Source: Nocardia speluncae NBRC 108251 (GTDB lineage Bacteria > Actinomycetota > Actinomycetes > Mycobacteriales > Mycobacteriaceae). From it: a DNA stretch of 64,000 nucleotides. This document shows positions 8,627 to 17,399 of this stretch, in pieces (within the stretch, counting starts at the first letter, position 1; every line of letters begins with the position of its first letter). The translations under genes were made by a program, and so were the position numbers. The notes under the pieces are model-generated. The model saw nothing but the letters and a program-made list of their open reading frames with translations, was not told the origin of the DNA and did not search any database. The stretch spans positions 310,001 to 374,000 of the forward strand of contig NZ_BDBZ01000007.1 of NCBI RefSeq assembly GCF_001613245.1. Reading direction: 5' to 3'.

Positions 8627-9280
8627 TCAGCGTGGATGGAGGCCGTCGAGTAACAGGCGCACCATGAAAAGGATGCGCTCGTCCAGTTGTTCGGGACTCG
8701 GCACGCGGCCCGCCTCGATGCTGCGTACCTGGGTGCCGACGACCATGCTCATGAATGCGCGCGCCGCGAGACCGGAATCTGTGGTGGTGATCTGTCCTGC
8801 GTCGGCCGCGCGGTCGAGTACCTCGGCGACGAAAGCGACGACCGGGCCGGTGTTTACTGTGTTGCTGAGGGCGAATAGTTCGGGGAAACGCAGGTTTTCG
8901 AGAGCGAGAATCCGGTGCAGCCGGCGGCCGTTGGCGGTCATGGCCTGACCGATTCGGAGTCGCGCGACCGCCTCCAGTGTCTCGGCCAGGTCACCGTTGT
9001 CCAAGCGCTCCAAGGTCTCTCGCGGTACGGCCTGTGCTTCTATTGCGCGCCGGACAGCAGCGAGGAACAGCGCGGCCTTCTCGGGGTAACGCGCGTAGAC
9101 GGTGCGTTTGGCCATATGGACTCGGGTGGCGATCATCTCGACCGTGGTCTGTTCGTAGCCCTGTTCGAGAAAGAGGTCCAGTGCGGCATCCAGTAGCTCG
9201 AGCTGTCGCGCACGGGCTTGTTCGTGTGTCGGGCGTCCGGCTCCCCGGGGCCGGTCGCGCCCTTCGCTCGTCGTCTCCAC
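8627..9280 (-). CDS. TetR/AcrR-family transcriptional regulator
   Basis: A 217-residue TetR repressor. The helix-turn-helix lies near residues 40-65 (VEMIATRVHMAKRTVYARYP). Its C-terminal half resembles the AefR-like C-terminal domain, with a long helical ligand pocket. It is divergent from the LuxE-like gene at 9393 and the 112-bp gap between them carries repeated GGGTGCTA...TTAAT elements, so it probably controls the LuxE/LuxC pair and itself. It overlaps nothing and converges with the upstream SDR gene 5 bp away. Confidence 0.9.
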   Translation of the reverse strand: METTSEGRDRPRGAGRPTHEQARARQLELLDAALDLFLEQGYEQTTVEMIATRVHMAKRTVYARYPEKAALFLAAVRRAIEAQAVPRETLERLDNGDLAETLEAVARLRIGQAMTANGRRLHRILALENLRFPELFALSNTVNTGPVVAFVAEVLDRAADAGQITTTDSGLAARAFMSMVVGTQVRSIEAGRVPSPEQLDERILFMVRLLLDGLHPR

Positions 9281-9320
9281 GGACGTCAGTTCACCGTATT
9301 CGTTCCCTGGGTGTCGACCG

Positions 9321-9358
9321 GGGTGCTACATTAATGACACCTGACGGGTGCTATTAAT
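9321..9358. promoter_or_regulatory. Direct repeats in the TetR / luxE-like divergent promoter
   Basis: GGGTGCTACATTAAT (9321-9335) and GGGTGCTATTAAT (9346-9358) are repeated 25 bp apart in the gap between the TetR gene and the LuxE-like gene. They are AT-rich against the surroundings. One may be an operator for the adjacent TetR and part of the AT-rich sequence may be a promoter -10 element. I cannot tell which. Confidence 0.4.
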
Positions 9359-9392
9359 CGCGGGGGATACGTGATTCGCGAAGGGGTGGCCC

Positions 9393-10742
9393 ATGACTAC
9401 GGCCATAGAACGATTGACAGACCTTGCCGATGATCCGAACCGGTTCGATCACTCCGCCGCCGAGTTGCGGGACGTGCAGATCGCGGCACTGGACGAGCGC
9501 TTCCGGGAACGGCGGGAGCGCATCGGATTACTGAAACACCGCGCGGACGAAGCGGATGTCACCGAGGTCGCCCGGCTCGAGGATGCGGTCGCGCTGTTGT
9601 TTCCGCATTCGGTCTACAAGAGCTATCCGGAGAACTTCTTGACCGAGCACCGCTGGGACCGGCTCGGCAAATGGCTGGGCACCCTCGCCTCCCATCCCAT
9701 CGCCACGATGGAGACGAGCGATATCGCCGGAATCGATCTGTGGATCGAGCGGTTGGGCGATGCGGGTCACTATGTGTCCTGTTCGAGCGGGACAACCGGC
9801 AAGCCCGCGATGCTGCTCGCATCCGGGGCCGATATGGACTGGTCGCGTCGAGATACTGTCAACCTGTTCGCCTGGGGCTCCGGTGTACAGCCGGCCCGGG
9901 ACAGGCGGATGATGGGGCTCGGTATGACCGCGATGGTGCCCAAGAACGTCATCATCGGTGTAGCACAACAAGAGGCATACGGTGATCCGGGCAAGGAGCG
10001 TTTCCGTTTGCCGATCTCGCCTCTCACGGTCGAGGCGATGACCGGCCAGGTGCGGTTACGCCGGAAGATCACCGACGGTACCGCGCTGCCGGAAGAGCTG
10101 GCCGCCTACGAGCAGATATCGGCGCAACGCCAGGAAGAACTCGACCGGGCGCTGGTCGCCGGCGCCGACGCGATGATCGAACACCGCTCCGAAAAGCTCT
10201 ACGTGTCCGGTATGTGGAACATCCTGTATCAGGTTGCCGCGCTGGTGCGGAAGCGCGGGTTCGGGGCCGCCGATTTCCATCCCGACAACTGCATCTATGT
10301 GGGCGGCGGCCTCAAGCGGGCCCAACTGCCTTCCGACTACCGGGAATTCGTGTACGAAACGTTCAATATTCCGTCCGGCCGGGAATTCCAGAACTACTCC
10401 ATGCAGGAACTGAATTCGGGAATGCCGAAATGCCGCGACGGCAATCGCTATCACGTCCCGCCCTGGGTGGTGCCCTTCGTGCTCGACGACGCGGGCGAAA
10501 CTCTGCTGTCCGACGGCACGGGTGAAGTGGAAGGGCGTGCCGCCTTCTTCGATCTATCGCTCGACGGACGCTGGGGTGGGATCATCACCGGCGACCGGAT
10601 CGTCGTCGATTTCCGGCCGTGCGCCTGCGGAAACAAGGGCGCCTCGATCGCCGATTCCATCGTCCGCTACGCCGATATCGCCGGCGACGACAAGATCGGC
10701 TGCGCCGGAACGGCCGACGCCTACGTACGGGGACTCGCATGA
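9393..10742 (+). CDS. LuxE-like acyl-protein synthetase / adenylating enzyme
   Basis: A 449-residue protein of the LuxE (acyl-protein synthetase) branch of the ANL adenylating enzymes. The P-loop SSGTTGK is at 131-137. A C-terminal CACGNKG with a later Cys fits the family, in which a C-terminal cysteine carries the acyl group. LuxE activates a carboxylic acid with ATP and passes it to LuxC for reduction to aldehyde. The adjacent LuxC-like gene overlaps it by ATGA, so the two should form a carboxylic acid reductase complex. No luxD or luciferase luxAB is beside them. The substrate is unknown, and long-chain or aromatic acids are possible. Confidence 0.75.
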   Translation: MTTAIERLTDLADDPNRFDHSAAELRDVQIAALDERFRERRERIGLLKHRADEADVTEVARLEDAVALLFPHSVYKSYPENFLTEHRWDRLGKWLGTLASHPIATMETSDIAGIDLWIERLGDAGHYVSCSSGTTGKPAMLLASGADMDWSRRDTVNLFAWGSGVQPARDRRMMGLGMTAMVPKNVIIGVAQQEAYGDPGKERFRLPISPLTVEAMTGQVRLRRKITDGTALPEELAAYEQISAQRQEELDRALVAGADAMIEHRSEKLYVSGMWNILYQVAALVRKRGFGAADFHPDNCIYVGGGLKRAQLPSDYREFVYETFNIPSGREFQNYSMQELNSGMPKCRDGNRYHVPPWVVPFVLDDAGETLLSDGTGEVEGRAAFFDLSLDGRWGGIITGDRIVVDFRPCACGNKGASIADSIVRYADIAGDDKIGCAGTADAYVRGLA

Positions 10743-12172
10743 CCACCATCGAATCGCAGCACGCCGGCGGCACGGCGCTGTCCGCACCGTTCTTCTTCCG
10801 CGGCGAGGTCGTCGAGGGAGCCGGCGCCGTGCACCGATCACGGGACCTCGGAGTTTCCTTCACGACACCCGAGATCGACCTCGACCGGGCCGTACCGCTA
10901 CGCAGCGAGGTCCCGCCGCTACTCGATGTAGCGCTGGACGATATCGTCGACTTCCTGGTCGAGGCCGGACAGCGGATCCGCGACCCGCGCAGCCCGTTCG
11001 TCCGCGACTGTATCGATCGGATGTCGGCCACCCATACGTTGCCTCGTGCGCAACTCGAAGCGCAGGTGGTAGGTGCGGCAGGCTATTTGGACAAGCGGGT
11101 GCTGCATGCGGTGGTCGAGCAGAACTTTCCCGATCCGAAAGCGCTCGACGGGTGGGTCCCCAAACGGGATTTCCTCGGCCGGAAGAGCTTTGTCCGGGCC
11201 TTCGCGCCCCGGCTGATCCACGTGCTTCCCGGCAATTCGCCCGGGGTGGCGGTGAAATCCATCGCCCAGGGGGCGCTGGTGAAGGGGGTCAATCTGTTCA
11301 AGATGTCGTCCAGCGATCCGTTCACCACGGTGGCCATCCTGCGCACCATGGCCGATATCGATCCGGAGCATCCGGTGGTGCGGTCGATGTCGGCCGTCTA
11401 CTGGCGTGGCGGGGACGCGGCCGTCGAACGAGTACTCTTCCGCCCGCAGTACTTCGACAAGATCGTCGCGTGGGGTGGCGGCGATGCCATCGATAACGTT
11501 GTCAAGTATCTCGGCCCGGGATTACAGCTGGTGTCCTTCGATCCGAAAACCTCGATTTCTATGGTCGGCCGGCAAGCCTTCGATACCGAGGAAACGCTCG
11601 ACTGCGCTGCCGGGCTCGCCGCCGAGGACGTCATGGTGCTGAACCAGGACGCCTGCGTCGCGAGCCGGTTCGTTTTCCTGGAGGCGGACGAGGAGAACGC
11701 GGACCGGTTCTGTGACCGGCTGTACCGGCGGATCGCCGAGCGCGCGGCCGCCGCCGGTGGCAACCGGCCGCTGGACAGCGAGCTGAAGGAGCAGATCCGG
11801 ACGCTCGCGCTACTCGACGATGAATTCCGGGTATGGGGCGCAACGGACGGTACGGGCGTGGTGATCCGCTCCGAAGCCCCGGTCGATTTCCATCCGGTCG
11901 GCAAGACCGTGAACGTGGTTCCGGTGCCCTCGCTCGACGAGGCGATCCGCCATGTCGGTGTGGCAACGCAGACCGTCGGATTCTTTCCCTTCGACCGGAT
12001 GCCGGATTTCCGTGATCGGCTCGCGGCCGGCGGCGTGCAGCGCATCGTTCACCTCGGGGAAGCCGGTCCGAGTACGGTCGGCAATCCGCACGACGCGATG
12101 TATCCGTTGCATCGCTTCGTCCACTGGATGGTTCACGAAGACGGGGCAGCTGCGATACCGATCGGCGAATAG
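10739..12172 (+). CDS. LuxC-like acyl-CoA / fatty acid reductase
   Basis: A 477-residue member of the LuxC family, an aldehyde dehydrogenase-fold enzyme that reduces an acyl-CoA or acyl-enzyme to the aldehyde with NADPH. The characteristic LPGNSPGVAVKSIAQGALV stretch is at 163-181, and the probable acyl-accepting cysteine is C306 in LNQDACVASR. The frame is open to 10619, but the ATG at 10739 overlaps the stop of the LuxE-like gene and matches the usual family start. The likely job is the reductive half of a LuxE/LuxC acid reductase. The following acyl-CoA ligase may offer a second route of activation. Confidence 0.8.
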   Translation: MTTIESQHAGGTALSAPFFFRGEVVEGAGAVHRSRDLGVSFTTPEIDLDRAVPLRSEVPPLLDVALDDIVDFLVEAGQRIRDPRSPFVRDCIDRMSATHTLPRAQLEAQVVGAAGYLDKRVLHAVVEQNFPDPKALDGWVPKRDFLGRKSFVRAFAPRLIHVLPGNSPGVAVKSIAQGALVKGVNLFKMSSSDPFTTVAILRTMADIDPEHPVVRSMSAVYWRGGDAAVERVLFRPQYFDKIVAWGGGDAIDNVVKYLGPGLQLVSFDPKTSISMVGRQAFDTEETLDCAAGLAAEDVMVLNQDACVASRFVFLEADEENADRFCDRLYRRIAERAAAAGGNRPLDSELKEQIRTLALLDDEFRVWGATDGTGVVIRSEAPVDFHPVGKTVNVVPVPSLDEAIRHVGVATQTVGFFPFDRMPDFRDRLAAGGVQRIVHLGEAGPSTVGNPHDAMYPLHRFVHWMVHEDGAAAIPIGE

Positions 12173-12196
12173 CGCGGAATCGGCCCCGCGAAGGAG

Positions 12197-12228
12197 AATG
12201 TGATTCTACTATTAAGTAGAGTCACATT
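12197..12228. promoter_or_regulatory. Palindromic operator upstream of the acyl-CoA ligase
   Basis: A 32-bp near-perfect dyad: left arm AATGTGATTCTACT (12197-12210), centre ATTA, right arm AGTAGAGTCACATT (12215-12228), with one mismatched pair. There is no T-run after it and it is AT-rich, so an operator is more likely than a terminator. Its core, TCTACT-ATTA-AGTAGA (12205-12220), recurs as TCTACT-CGAG-TGTAGA at 25280-25295, in front of the 12-gene operon. Confidence 0.65.
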
Positions 12229-12331
12229 TCCCACCGGCGGCCGGGATGCCCCCGGCTTCCGGCGACCCTGTTTACCGGCAACACCGCCGTATGACACCGG
12301 CGTACGCGTGCCGGGTGGTTGGAGTTTCACT

Positions 12332-13879
12332 ATGCGCACAATTCCCCCCGAGCTGGCCGCACGGTACGAGGAGCAAGGGTGGTGGACCCGCGACAGCCTG
12401 GGTGATCTGCTGGCCCGCGGTCTCGCCTCCGCTCCGGACACCACTTTTCGCGTCCATTCCGATATCCGGCCCTACTCGGGCACGTTCCGTGAGGTCGAGC
12501 TGGTAGCGCGCCGGTTGGCGAAAGGTCTGCAGGACCGCGGTATCGAGCCCGGGGATGTCGTCGCGCTCCAACTACCCAACTGGATGGAGGCCGCGGCAGC
12601 CTTCTGGGCGGCGTCGCTGCTGGGCACGGTCGTGGTGCCGATCGTGCACACCTACGGCTCACGGGAAGTCGGCCATATCGTGGACACGGTGCGGCCCAAG
12701 GCATTCTTCGGCGCCGAATGTTTCGGAAACCTGGTGTACGACCCCGCGGTCTACGCCGATGTGCCGATCGTGGGTGTTGTCGGTGGCAGCGACCCGCACC
12801 GGAATTTCGACGCGTTGCTCGCAGACGAGCCCGTTCCCACTGTGGCGCAAGTGGATCCGGCCGGCCCCGCCGTGGTCGCCTTCACCTCGGGTACGACACA
12901 GGTGCCGAAGGGGGTCGTGCACAGTCATCGCACGCTCGGCTGCGAGACCCGGCTGATGGCGCAGCGCTTTCCCGACGATCTGGGACCGTTGATCAATGCC
13001 GCACCCATCGGCCATTTCATCGGAATGCTATCGGCGCTGCTCGTCCCGGTCGTGGAAGGTGTCTCCATAGACATCACCGATGTCTGGAATCCCGGACGCA
13101 TCCTGAACCTGATGACCACCCACGGCGTCAGTCTGGGCGGCGGCGTGCCGTACTACGTCACCAGTCTCATCGACCACCCGGACTGCACCCGCGACCACCT
13201 GGCGCGGCTGAGGTATCTCGGTATGGGTGGTGCTCCCGTTGCCGCGCCGGTGGCCGAGCGGCTGACCGATCTGGGCCTGACGGTATACCGGTCCTACGGC
13301 AGCACCGAACATCCGTCCATGACGGCCTCCCATTGGCGCGCGCCCCGATCCAAACGGCTCTACACCGACGGTGCTCCGCAACCCGGCGTCGAGATCCGGT
13401 TGACCGAGGACGGCGAGATCCTCAGCCGCGGACCGGATCTGTGCCTCGGATACCTCGACGAGGCCCTGACGTCGAAAATGTTCGACGACGACGGCTGGTA
13501 CCGCACCGGCGATATCGGAACTCTCGATGCCGAGGGCTATCTCACCATCACCGACCGCACCACGGACCTGATCATCCGCGGCGGCGAGAACATCAGCGCA
13601 CTCGAAGTCGAAGAAGTATTGCTGACGGTCCCCGGCGTAACCGAAGCGGTGGCGGTCGCCGCGCCCGACGCGCGACTGGGCGAACACGTCGCGGCAGTAC
13701 TGCGGCTGCAACCCGGCACGACCGCGCCGTCGCTCGAGGATCTGTGCGTCTACTTCGCCGACGCCGGCCTGGCGAAACAGAAGTGGCCGCAGGAGGTCCA
13801 TGCGGTCGACGATTTCCCGCGTAGCCCCAGCGGCAAGGTCCAGAAGTACAAGATCCGGGAAAGCCTCGCCGAGCGCTGA
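12332..13879 (+). CDS. AMP-dependent acyl-CoA ligase
   Basis: A 515-residue ANL-family acyl-CoA synthetase that activates a carboxylic acid to acyl-AMP and then the CoA thioester. Motifs are in order: P-loop TSGTTQVPKG at 185-194, YRSYGSTEHP near the adenine site, WYRTGDIG and TDRTTDLIIRGGENIS, and the catalytic lysine K502 in SPSGKVQKYK. The ATG at 12332 behind GGAG is chosen over an upstream in-frame start at 12200, which would run through the operator palindrome. It follows the LuxC-like gene but has its own promoter region with that palindrome. It ends at a bidirectional hairpin. Confidence 0.9.
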   Translation: MRTIPPELAARYEEQGWWTRDSLGDLLARGLASAPDTTFRVHSDIRPYSGTFREVELVARRLAKGLQDRGIEPGDVVALQLPNWMEAAAAFWAASLLGTVVVPIVHTYGSREVGHIVDTVRPKAFFGAECFGNLVYDPAVYADVPIVGVVGGSDPHRNFDALLADEPVPTVAQVDPAGPAVVAFTSGTTQVPKGVVHSHRTLGCETRLMAQRFPDDLGPLINAAPIGHFIGMLSALLVPVVEGVSIDITDVWNPGRILNLMTTHGVSLGGGVPYYVTSLIDHPDCTRDHLARLRYLGMGGAPVAAPVAERLTDLGLTVYRSYGSTEHPSMTASHWRAPRSKRLYTDGAPQPGVEIRLTEDGEILSRGPDLCLGYLDEALTSKMFDDDGWYRTGDIGTLDAEGYLTITDRTTDLIIRGGENISALEVEEVLLTVPGVTEAVAVAAPDARLGEHVAAVLRLQPGTTAPSLEDLCVYFADAGLAKQKWPQEVHAVDDFPRSPSGKVQKYKIRESLAER

Positions 13880-14049
13880 GCCGGTGCCGGCTTTCGTCGT
13901 GTCTTCCGGATCATCCGGCGGACGTGCTCGCGAGCTGCTGCCGGGCCGGTCCTGGTGACACCGCGGCGGACGGCGCAGATCCCGGTTCGCTCCGGGCCGT
14001 CACGTCCTGCACTCGGCGCCGGCAACACCGACTGCCGGCCGAAAGACGA

Positions 14050-14088
14050 AGTTCCGGGGAGCCGAGCACCTCTCGGCTCCCCGGAACT
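14050..14088. terminator. Bidirectional hairpin terminator
   Basis: A perfect 17-bp stem (AGTTCCGGGGAGCCGAG at 14050-14066 pairing with 14072-14088) around a 5-base CACCT loop. It lies between the convergent ends of the acyl-CoA ligase gene and the leftward 12-gene operon. The T-run is weak, as usual in actinomycetes. It should end transcripts from both sides. Confidence 0.8.
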
Positions 14089-14100
14089 CGTTATGGGTTT

Positions 14101-15138
14101 TCACACTTCGAGGAGCTCGAGGCTTTTGTGCCGGGCTACCGCCGTGGCGAGCCGGCCGGTGAGGTGCTCGACAATCGGCCGCTCGACCGCTCTGGTCATC
14201 GACCACAGGTAGAACCCGTACGGCAGATGTGCCCGGTACATCCACCAGGCCCGGTCCCGATCCGGCGGTTCGACCCCGTGGGCGGCCAGCCGGTGGAGGT
14301 AGTGATCGAGCAGGTCGCGCTCGGTGCGGGCGAGCTCGTCCGGGTGCAGCACGGTTGCCAGATGGTAGGCGACGTCCTGGGCCCAGTGGCCGCTCTGCAC
14401 AACCTGCCAGTCGATGAGACCCGGGCTGCCGTCGGGCATCTCGTAGATATTTCCGGCGTGCAGATCACCGTGGACCAGGCACCGCGCGGACGCGGTGCCG
14501 AGGGTATCCATCGCGGCCATGGCCGCCAGCAGCCGGTCCGCGCGGCGTACGTCCGCCCGGATACCGGCCGCCCGGCCGTCGTCGAGTAGCGGTTGCAGCT
14601 TGTCGACGGTCATATGCCCGGCCAGCGAGGCCAGGCGGGGCGGAAACAGCCCGTTCGCGTCAGGACGCCTGCCCTCCCAGGTCGCCGCATGCAGGGCGGC
14701 GAGCTGATCGAGGGTCCCCGCGGCCTGATCGGCACCGAAGCCGACCAGGGGATCGAGGAACCGGGCGCCCACCGTCACCAGGTCGTGCATGAGGACCAGC
14801 GCGTGTCCGGTCTTCTCGTCCACCGCGGCGTGCACGCACGGGGGAGTGCGCACGGGAAGATCGTGTGCGAAATCCCGGTAGAAATCCGCTTCCGCCCGTG
14901 ACCCCCGCCGCCACTGCGGGTTGAAATATCCCTTGGCGCACAGGGCCGGGGGCGCGCCGGCCGGATGCGCGTAGGTCACGCGGAAACGTAGTTTGGTGGC
15001 CACTGTTTCGATCCGCTCGACCACCTCGGTCGCGGCCGGGACCGCGCCGGGGTGGCCGGATTCCAGCACCGTGGCGAGCCATTCGGGTGACAGGACGACC
15101 GCTTCGTCGAACGGTGCGGGGTCGGCCGGTGTCCTCAC
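14101..15138 (-). CDS. APH-fold phosphotransferase (kinase) B of a tandem pair
   Basis: A 345-residue aminoglycoside-phosphotransferase/choline-kinase-fold protein. The Brenner motif is complete: H223-G-D225 and N230 in CLVHGDLHAGN, and the metal-binding D243 in LIDWQ. Its overall layout resembles the ecdysteroid-kinase-like branch, whose members phosphorylate hydroxylated lipids or sterols. The start is the GTG at 15138, which overlaps the stop of the preceding kinase gene (GTGA) behind GGAGGG; the frame runs open further upstream but only as antisense-looking sequence. It is the last gene of the 12-gene operon and ends at the hairpin at 14050-14088. Confidence 0.8.
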   Translation of the reverse strand: MRTPADPAPFDEAVVLSPEWLATVLESGHPGAVPAATEVVERIETVATKLRFRVTYAHPAGAPPALCAKGYFNPQWRRGSRAEADFYRDFAHDLPVRTPPCVHAAVDEKTGHALVLMHDLVTVGARFLDPLVGFGADQAAGTLDQLAALHAATWEGRRPDANGLFPPRLASLAGHMTVDKLQPLLDDGRAAGIRADVRRADRLLAAMAAMDTLGTASARCLVHGDLHAGNIYEMPDGSPGLIDWQVVQSGHWAQDVAYHLATVLHPDELARTERDLLDHYLHRLAAHGVEPPDRDRAWWMYRAHLPYGFYLWSMTRAVERPIVEHLTGRLATAVARHKSLELLEV

Positions 15139-16208
15139 AAACCCTCCTGCGGTTCCGCAATCCCCACCAGCTCGCAGGCGCGCCGCAGGAAGGAGTACCG
15201 GCGGGTGCCGGTGTCGACCAGTGGCAGCCGCAGGACCCGCCGGGTACGGAGACTGAGCAGACCCGCTTTCACGCAGGCGAAGACCTCGTGCCAGAGCAGA
15301 TCGCCGGCATGTAGCCCGGTCAGGTCCTGCCACAGGTCGATGGTCTCGTCCCTGGTTCCGAGGCCGTCGAGCCGGGGGACGCCCAGGCCGGTGCTGTGGG
15401 CTTCGTCGAACACCAGCCACCACGCGAGGTCGGCGACCGGCCCCGCCATCGATGCCTGTTCCCAGTCCATTACCGCGGAAACCCGGAAATCCGTGCCGAA
15501 GACGATATTGCCGATACGGGCATCACCCCACGACAGCCCGGGAACCGAGTCCGCCGGCCGATTGTCGGTGAGCCACTGCAGCAGCGCACGGACGGTGCCG
15601 GGAACGTTGTCCTCCATCGTCCAGTGTGCGTGTGCGCTCCAATAGGCGAGTTGCTGCTGATCGCCCGAGACGCCGTATTCCGGCCGGTCGACGAAACCGA
15701 CCGTATCGACGGGTACCCGATGGATTGCGGCCAGCTGGCCCATCGCGTCTTCCCACAACGTCCGCCGCTGGGCGGGGGTGGCCTCCGCAAGGAAGCCGGA
15801 CATGTTGTACACCGGCATACTCACCGGCACCGAGCCGGTGACCCGTCGCATCAGGTAGAACGGCCGGCCGAGCACCGACGGATCTTCCTCCAGCCACAAC
15901 GGTTCCGGCACCCGTACTTCACTGTGCTGCCGCAGCGCGGCGAGGATCCGGTGCTGAATCCGGAACCTCGGATCGAGAAACATCTGATGTTCGGCCGCCG
16001 GTGCGACCCGCAGAACCACCTGCTCGATGCCGCGCGCGGAATGCACCCGGACGAAGACGGTCTCGTTGGATACTCCGGCGCCCTGCGGGTAAGCCGGATC
16101 GTCGATCTCGACGGCGGTGATCTCGTCCCGTGCCGCCAGCCACGAATGCAGGATCGTGGCGGTGGAATCGAGATCACGACCTTTGGGAAATACAGGCGCG
16201 TGCTTCAT
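15135..16208 (-). CDS. APH-fold phosphotransferase (kinase) A of a tandem pair
   Basis: A 357-residue phosphotransferase of the APH superfamily. The catalytic loop reads LSWGDARIGN (D229, N234), with tryptophan in place of the usual histidine, and is followed by MDWEQ (D248). This W-G-D-A-R variant is seen in the ACAD10-like and homoserine-kinase-like branches. By analogy it may phosphorylate a hydroxyl on a CoA-bound or lipophilic substrate. It lies 17 bp after the TetR gene and overlaps the second kinase gene by 4 bases, so both are co-expressed with the P450 genes. Confidence 0.8.
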   Translation of the reverse strand: MKHAPVFPKGRDLDSTATILHSWLAARDEITAVEIDDPAYPQGAGVSNETVFVRVHSARGIEQVVLRVAPAAEHQMFLDPRFRIQHRILAALRQHSEVRVPEPLWLEEDPSVLGRPFYLMRRVTGSVPVSMPVYNMSGFLAEATPAQRRTLWEDAMGQLAAIHRVPVDTVGFVDRPEYGVSGDQQQLAYWSAHAHWTMEDNVPGTVRALLQWLTDNRPADSVPGLSWGDARIGNIVFGTDFRVSAVMDWEQASMAGPVADLAWWLVFDEAHSTGLGVPRLDGLGTRDETIDLWQDLTGLHAGDLLWHEVFACVKAGLLSLRTRRVLRLPLVDTGTRRYSFLRRACELVGIAEPQEGL

Positions 16209-16225
16209 TGCTGGTGCCCCGTTAC

Positions 16226-16918
16226 TTATTCAGGTGGACGACCCCCGAAGGCGGTCGAACAGAATGACCACAATTTTTCGGTGACAGCTTCGATGTTCTC
16301 GCGCGGCGCATACGCGAAATGGTGGTACACCGACATCACCAGATTCACCGCCAGCCAGGCGTCGGCGGCGGGGTCGTTCGGGTGCAGCAGTCCCGCGTCG
16401 GCCGCGGCCCGCAACTCCCGCTCGACCAATTCGGCGAACGGCTGGTTCACCTGCGCCATCTCCTCCGGAAATATCTGGTAGAGCCGCCAGTGCTCGGCGG
16501 TGATGAACTGCCGGGCGGATCCGCCCTCATCGGTGCGCAGCGATCGCAACGCCGCGAGAATATAGAAACGTAAGCGCGCCACCGGATCCGGCAATTCGGC
16601 TGCGGCTGCCGCCATCTCGGCCATCCGGTCGGCGATCACATCCTCGAGGACAGCGAGTAGGAGATGGTCCTTACTGGGGAAATGCCGGTAGAAGGTCTGC
16701 AGGGCGATCCCCGCCTCCTTCGACAATTCCTGGGTCGTGAAGGCGGCCCCCTTGACCTCGATCAACCGCTGCGCGGCCGCGACGATCGCCTGCGCCTGCT
16801 CGATGGTGCGAGCCCGTGACCGCCGGACCGACTGTGATTGATCCGCGGCCCGGTCGGCCCAGCCGGGCGGTGCGGTGATCGGGGCGTCGGGTCGGGTGGG
16901 CCTCTTGGGTGTGGACAC
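16226..16918 (-). CDS. TetR/AcrR-family transcriptional regulator inside the P450 operon
   Basis: A 230-residue TetR repressor. A basic 40-residue lead (SQSVRRSRARTIEQAQAIVA) precedes the helix-turn-helix at about 62-88 (FTTQELSKEAGIALQTFYRH, then FPSKD). It is embedded in the leftward operon, 13 bp after the nitroreductase gene and 17 bp before the first kinase. Because it is made from the operon itself, it is the best candidate to bind the TCTACT-n4-(A/T)GTAGA dyads at 25280 (operon promoter) and 12205 (acyl-CoA ligase promoter). That link is an inference. Confidence 0.9.
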   Translation of the reverse strand: MSTPKRPTRPDAPITAPPGWADRAADQSQSVRRSRARTIEQAQAIVAAAQRLIEVKGAAFTTQELSKEAGIALQTFYRHFPSKDHLLLAVLEDVIADRMAEMAAAAAELPDPVARLRFYILAALRSLRTDEGGSARQFITAEHWRLYQIFPEEMAQVNQPFAELVERELRAAADAGLLHPNDPAADAWLAVNLVMSVYHHFAYAPRENIEAVTEKLWSFCSTAFGGRPPE

Positions 16919-16931
16919 GCCTGAAGTCCTA

Positions 16932-17366
16932 TCACGACGGGCTGAGCACGACGAGCGGGATAACGCGGCTGGTGCGGGTCTGATAGACGTCGTAGTTCGG
17001 CCAGTATTCCGTGGCGAGTGCCCAGAGGCGCGGTCGTTCGGCCGGGGTGGCGGTGCGCGCCGTCACCCGGACCCGCTCCGCCTTGATCTGAATCTCCGCC
17101 CCGGGATTCGCATCCAGGTTCAGGTACCACGCCGGATGCTTCATCGCCCCGCCGGCCGAGGCCACGACCAGGTAATCCGCACCGTCACGGCCGTAGATCA
17201 GCGCCGATGTACGCGGTCGGCCGGTTTTCCGGCCGGTGGTCGTGAGCAGCAGGATATGGGCGCCGTTCCACACGTATCCGACCTCGCCGCCGGTCTCCTC
17301 ATATCGGGCGACGTGGGTGGCCCCGACCAGACCGAGGTCCGGCGGCCGGTAAACGGGTTCGCTCAT
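16932..17366 (-). CDS. Deazaflavin (F420)-dependent nitroreductase-family protein
   Basis: A 144-residue split-barrel protein of the DDN/F420H2-dependent reductase family. Family hallmarks are visible: TTGRKTGRPRTSALIY in the phosphate-binding part, HPAWYLNLDANP, and the C-terminal YQTRTSRVIPLVVL. Members use reduced F420 to reduce quinones, nitro groups or enones. The start is moved to the ATG at 17366 behind AGAGGAGAA; the frame is open to 17387. It lies between the P450 and TetR genes in the operon, where it could reduce an oxidised ring product. The presence of F420 supports an actinobacterial host. Confidence 0.85.
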   Translation of the reverse strand: MSEPVYRPPDLGLVGATHVARYEETGGEVGYVWNGAHILLLTTTGRKTGRPRTSALIYGRDGADYLVVASAGGAMKHPAWYLNLDANPGAEIQIKAERVRVTARTATPAERPRLWALATEYWPNYDVYQTRTSRVIPLVVLSPS

Positions 17367-17399
17367 CGAAGTTTCTCCTCTTCCCAAGGGCCGATCGGT

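Noticed and set aside
9393-12172. A bioluminescence (lux) operon
   Set aside because: Only LuxE- and LuxC-like genes occur. No LuxD or LuxA/LuxB is adjacent, and the luciferase-like gene at 25903 is of the MsnO8 type and 13 kb away.
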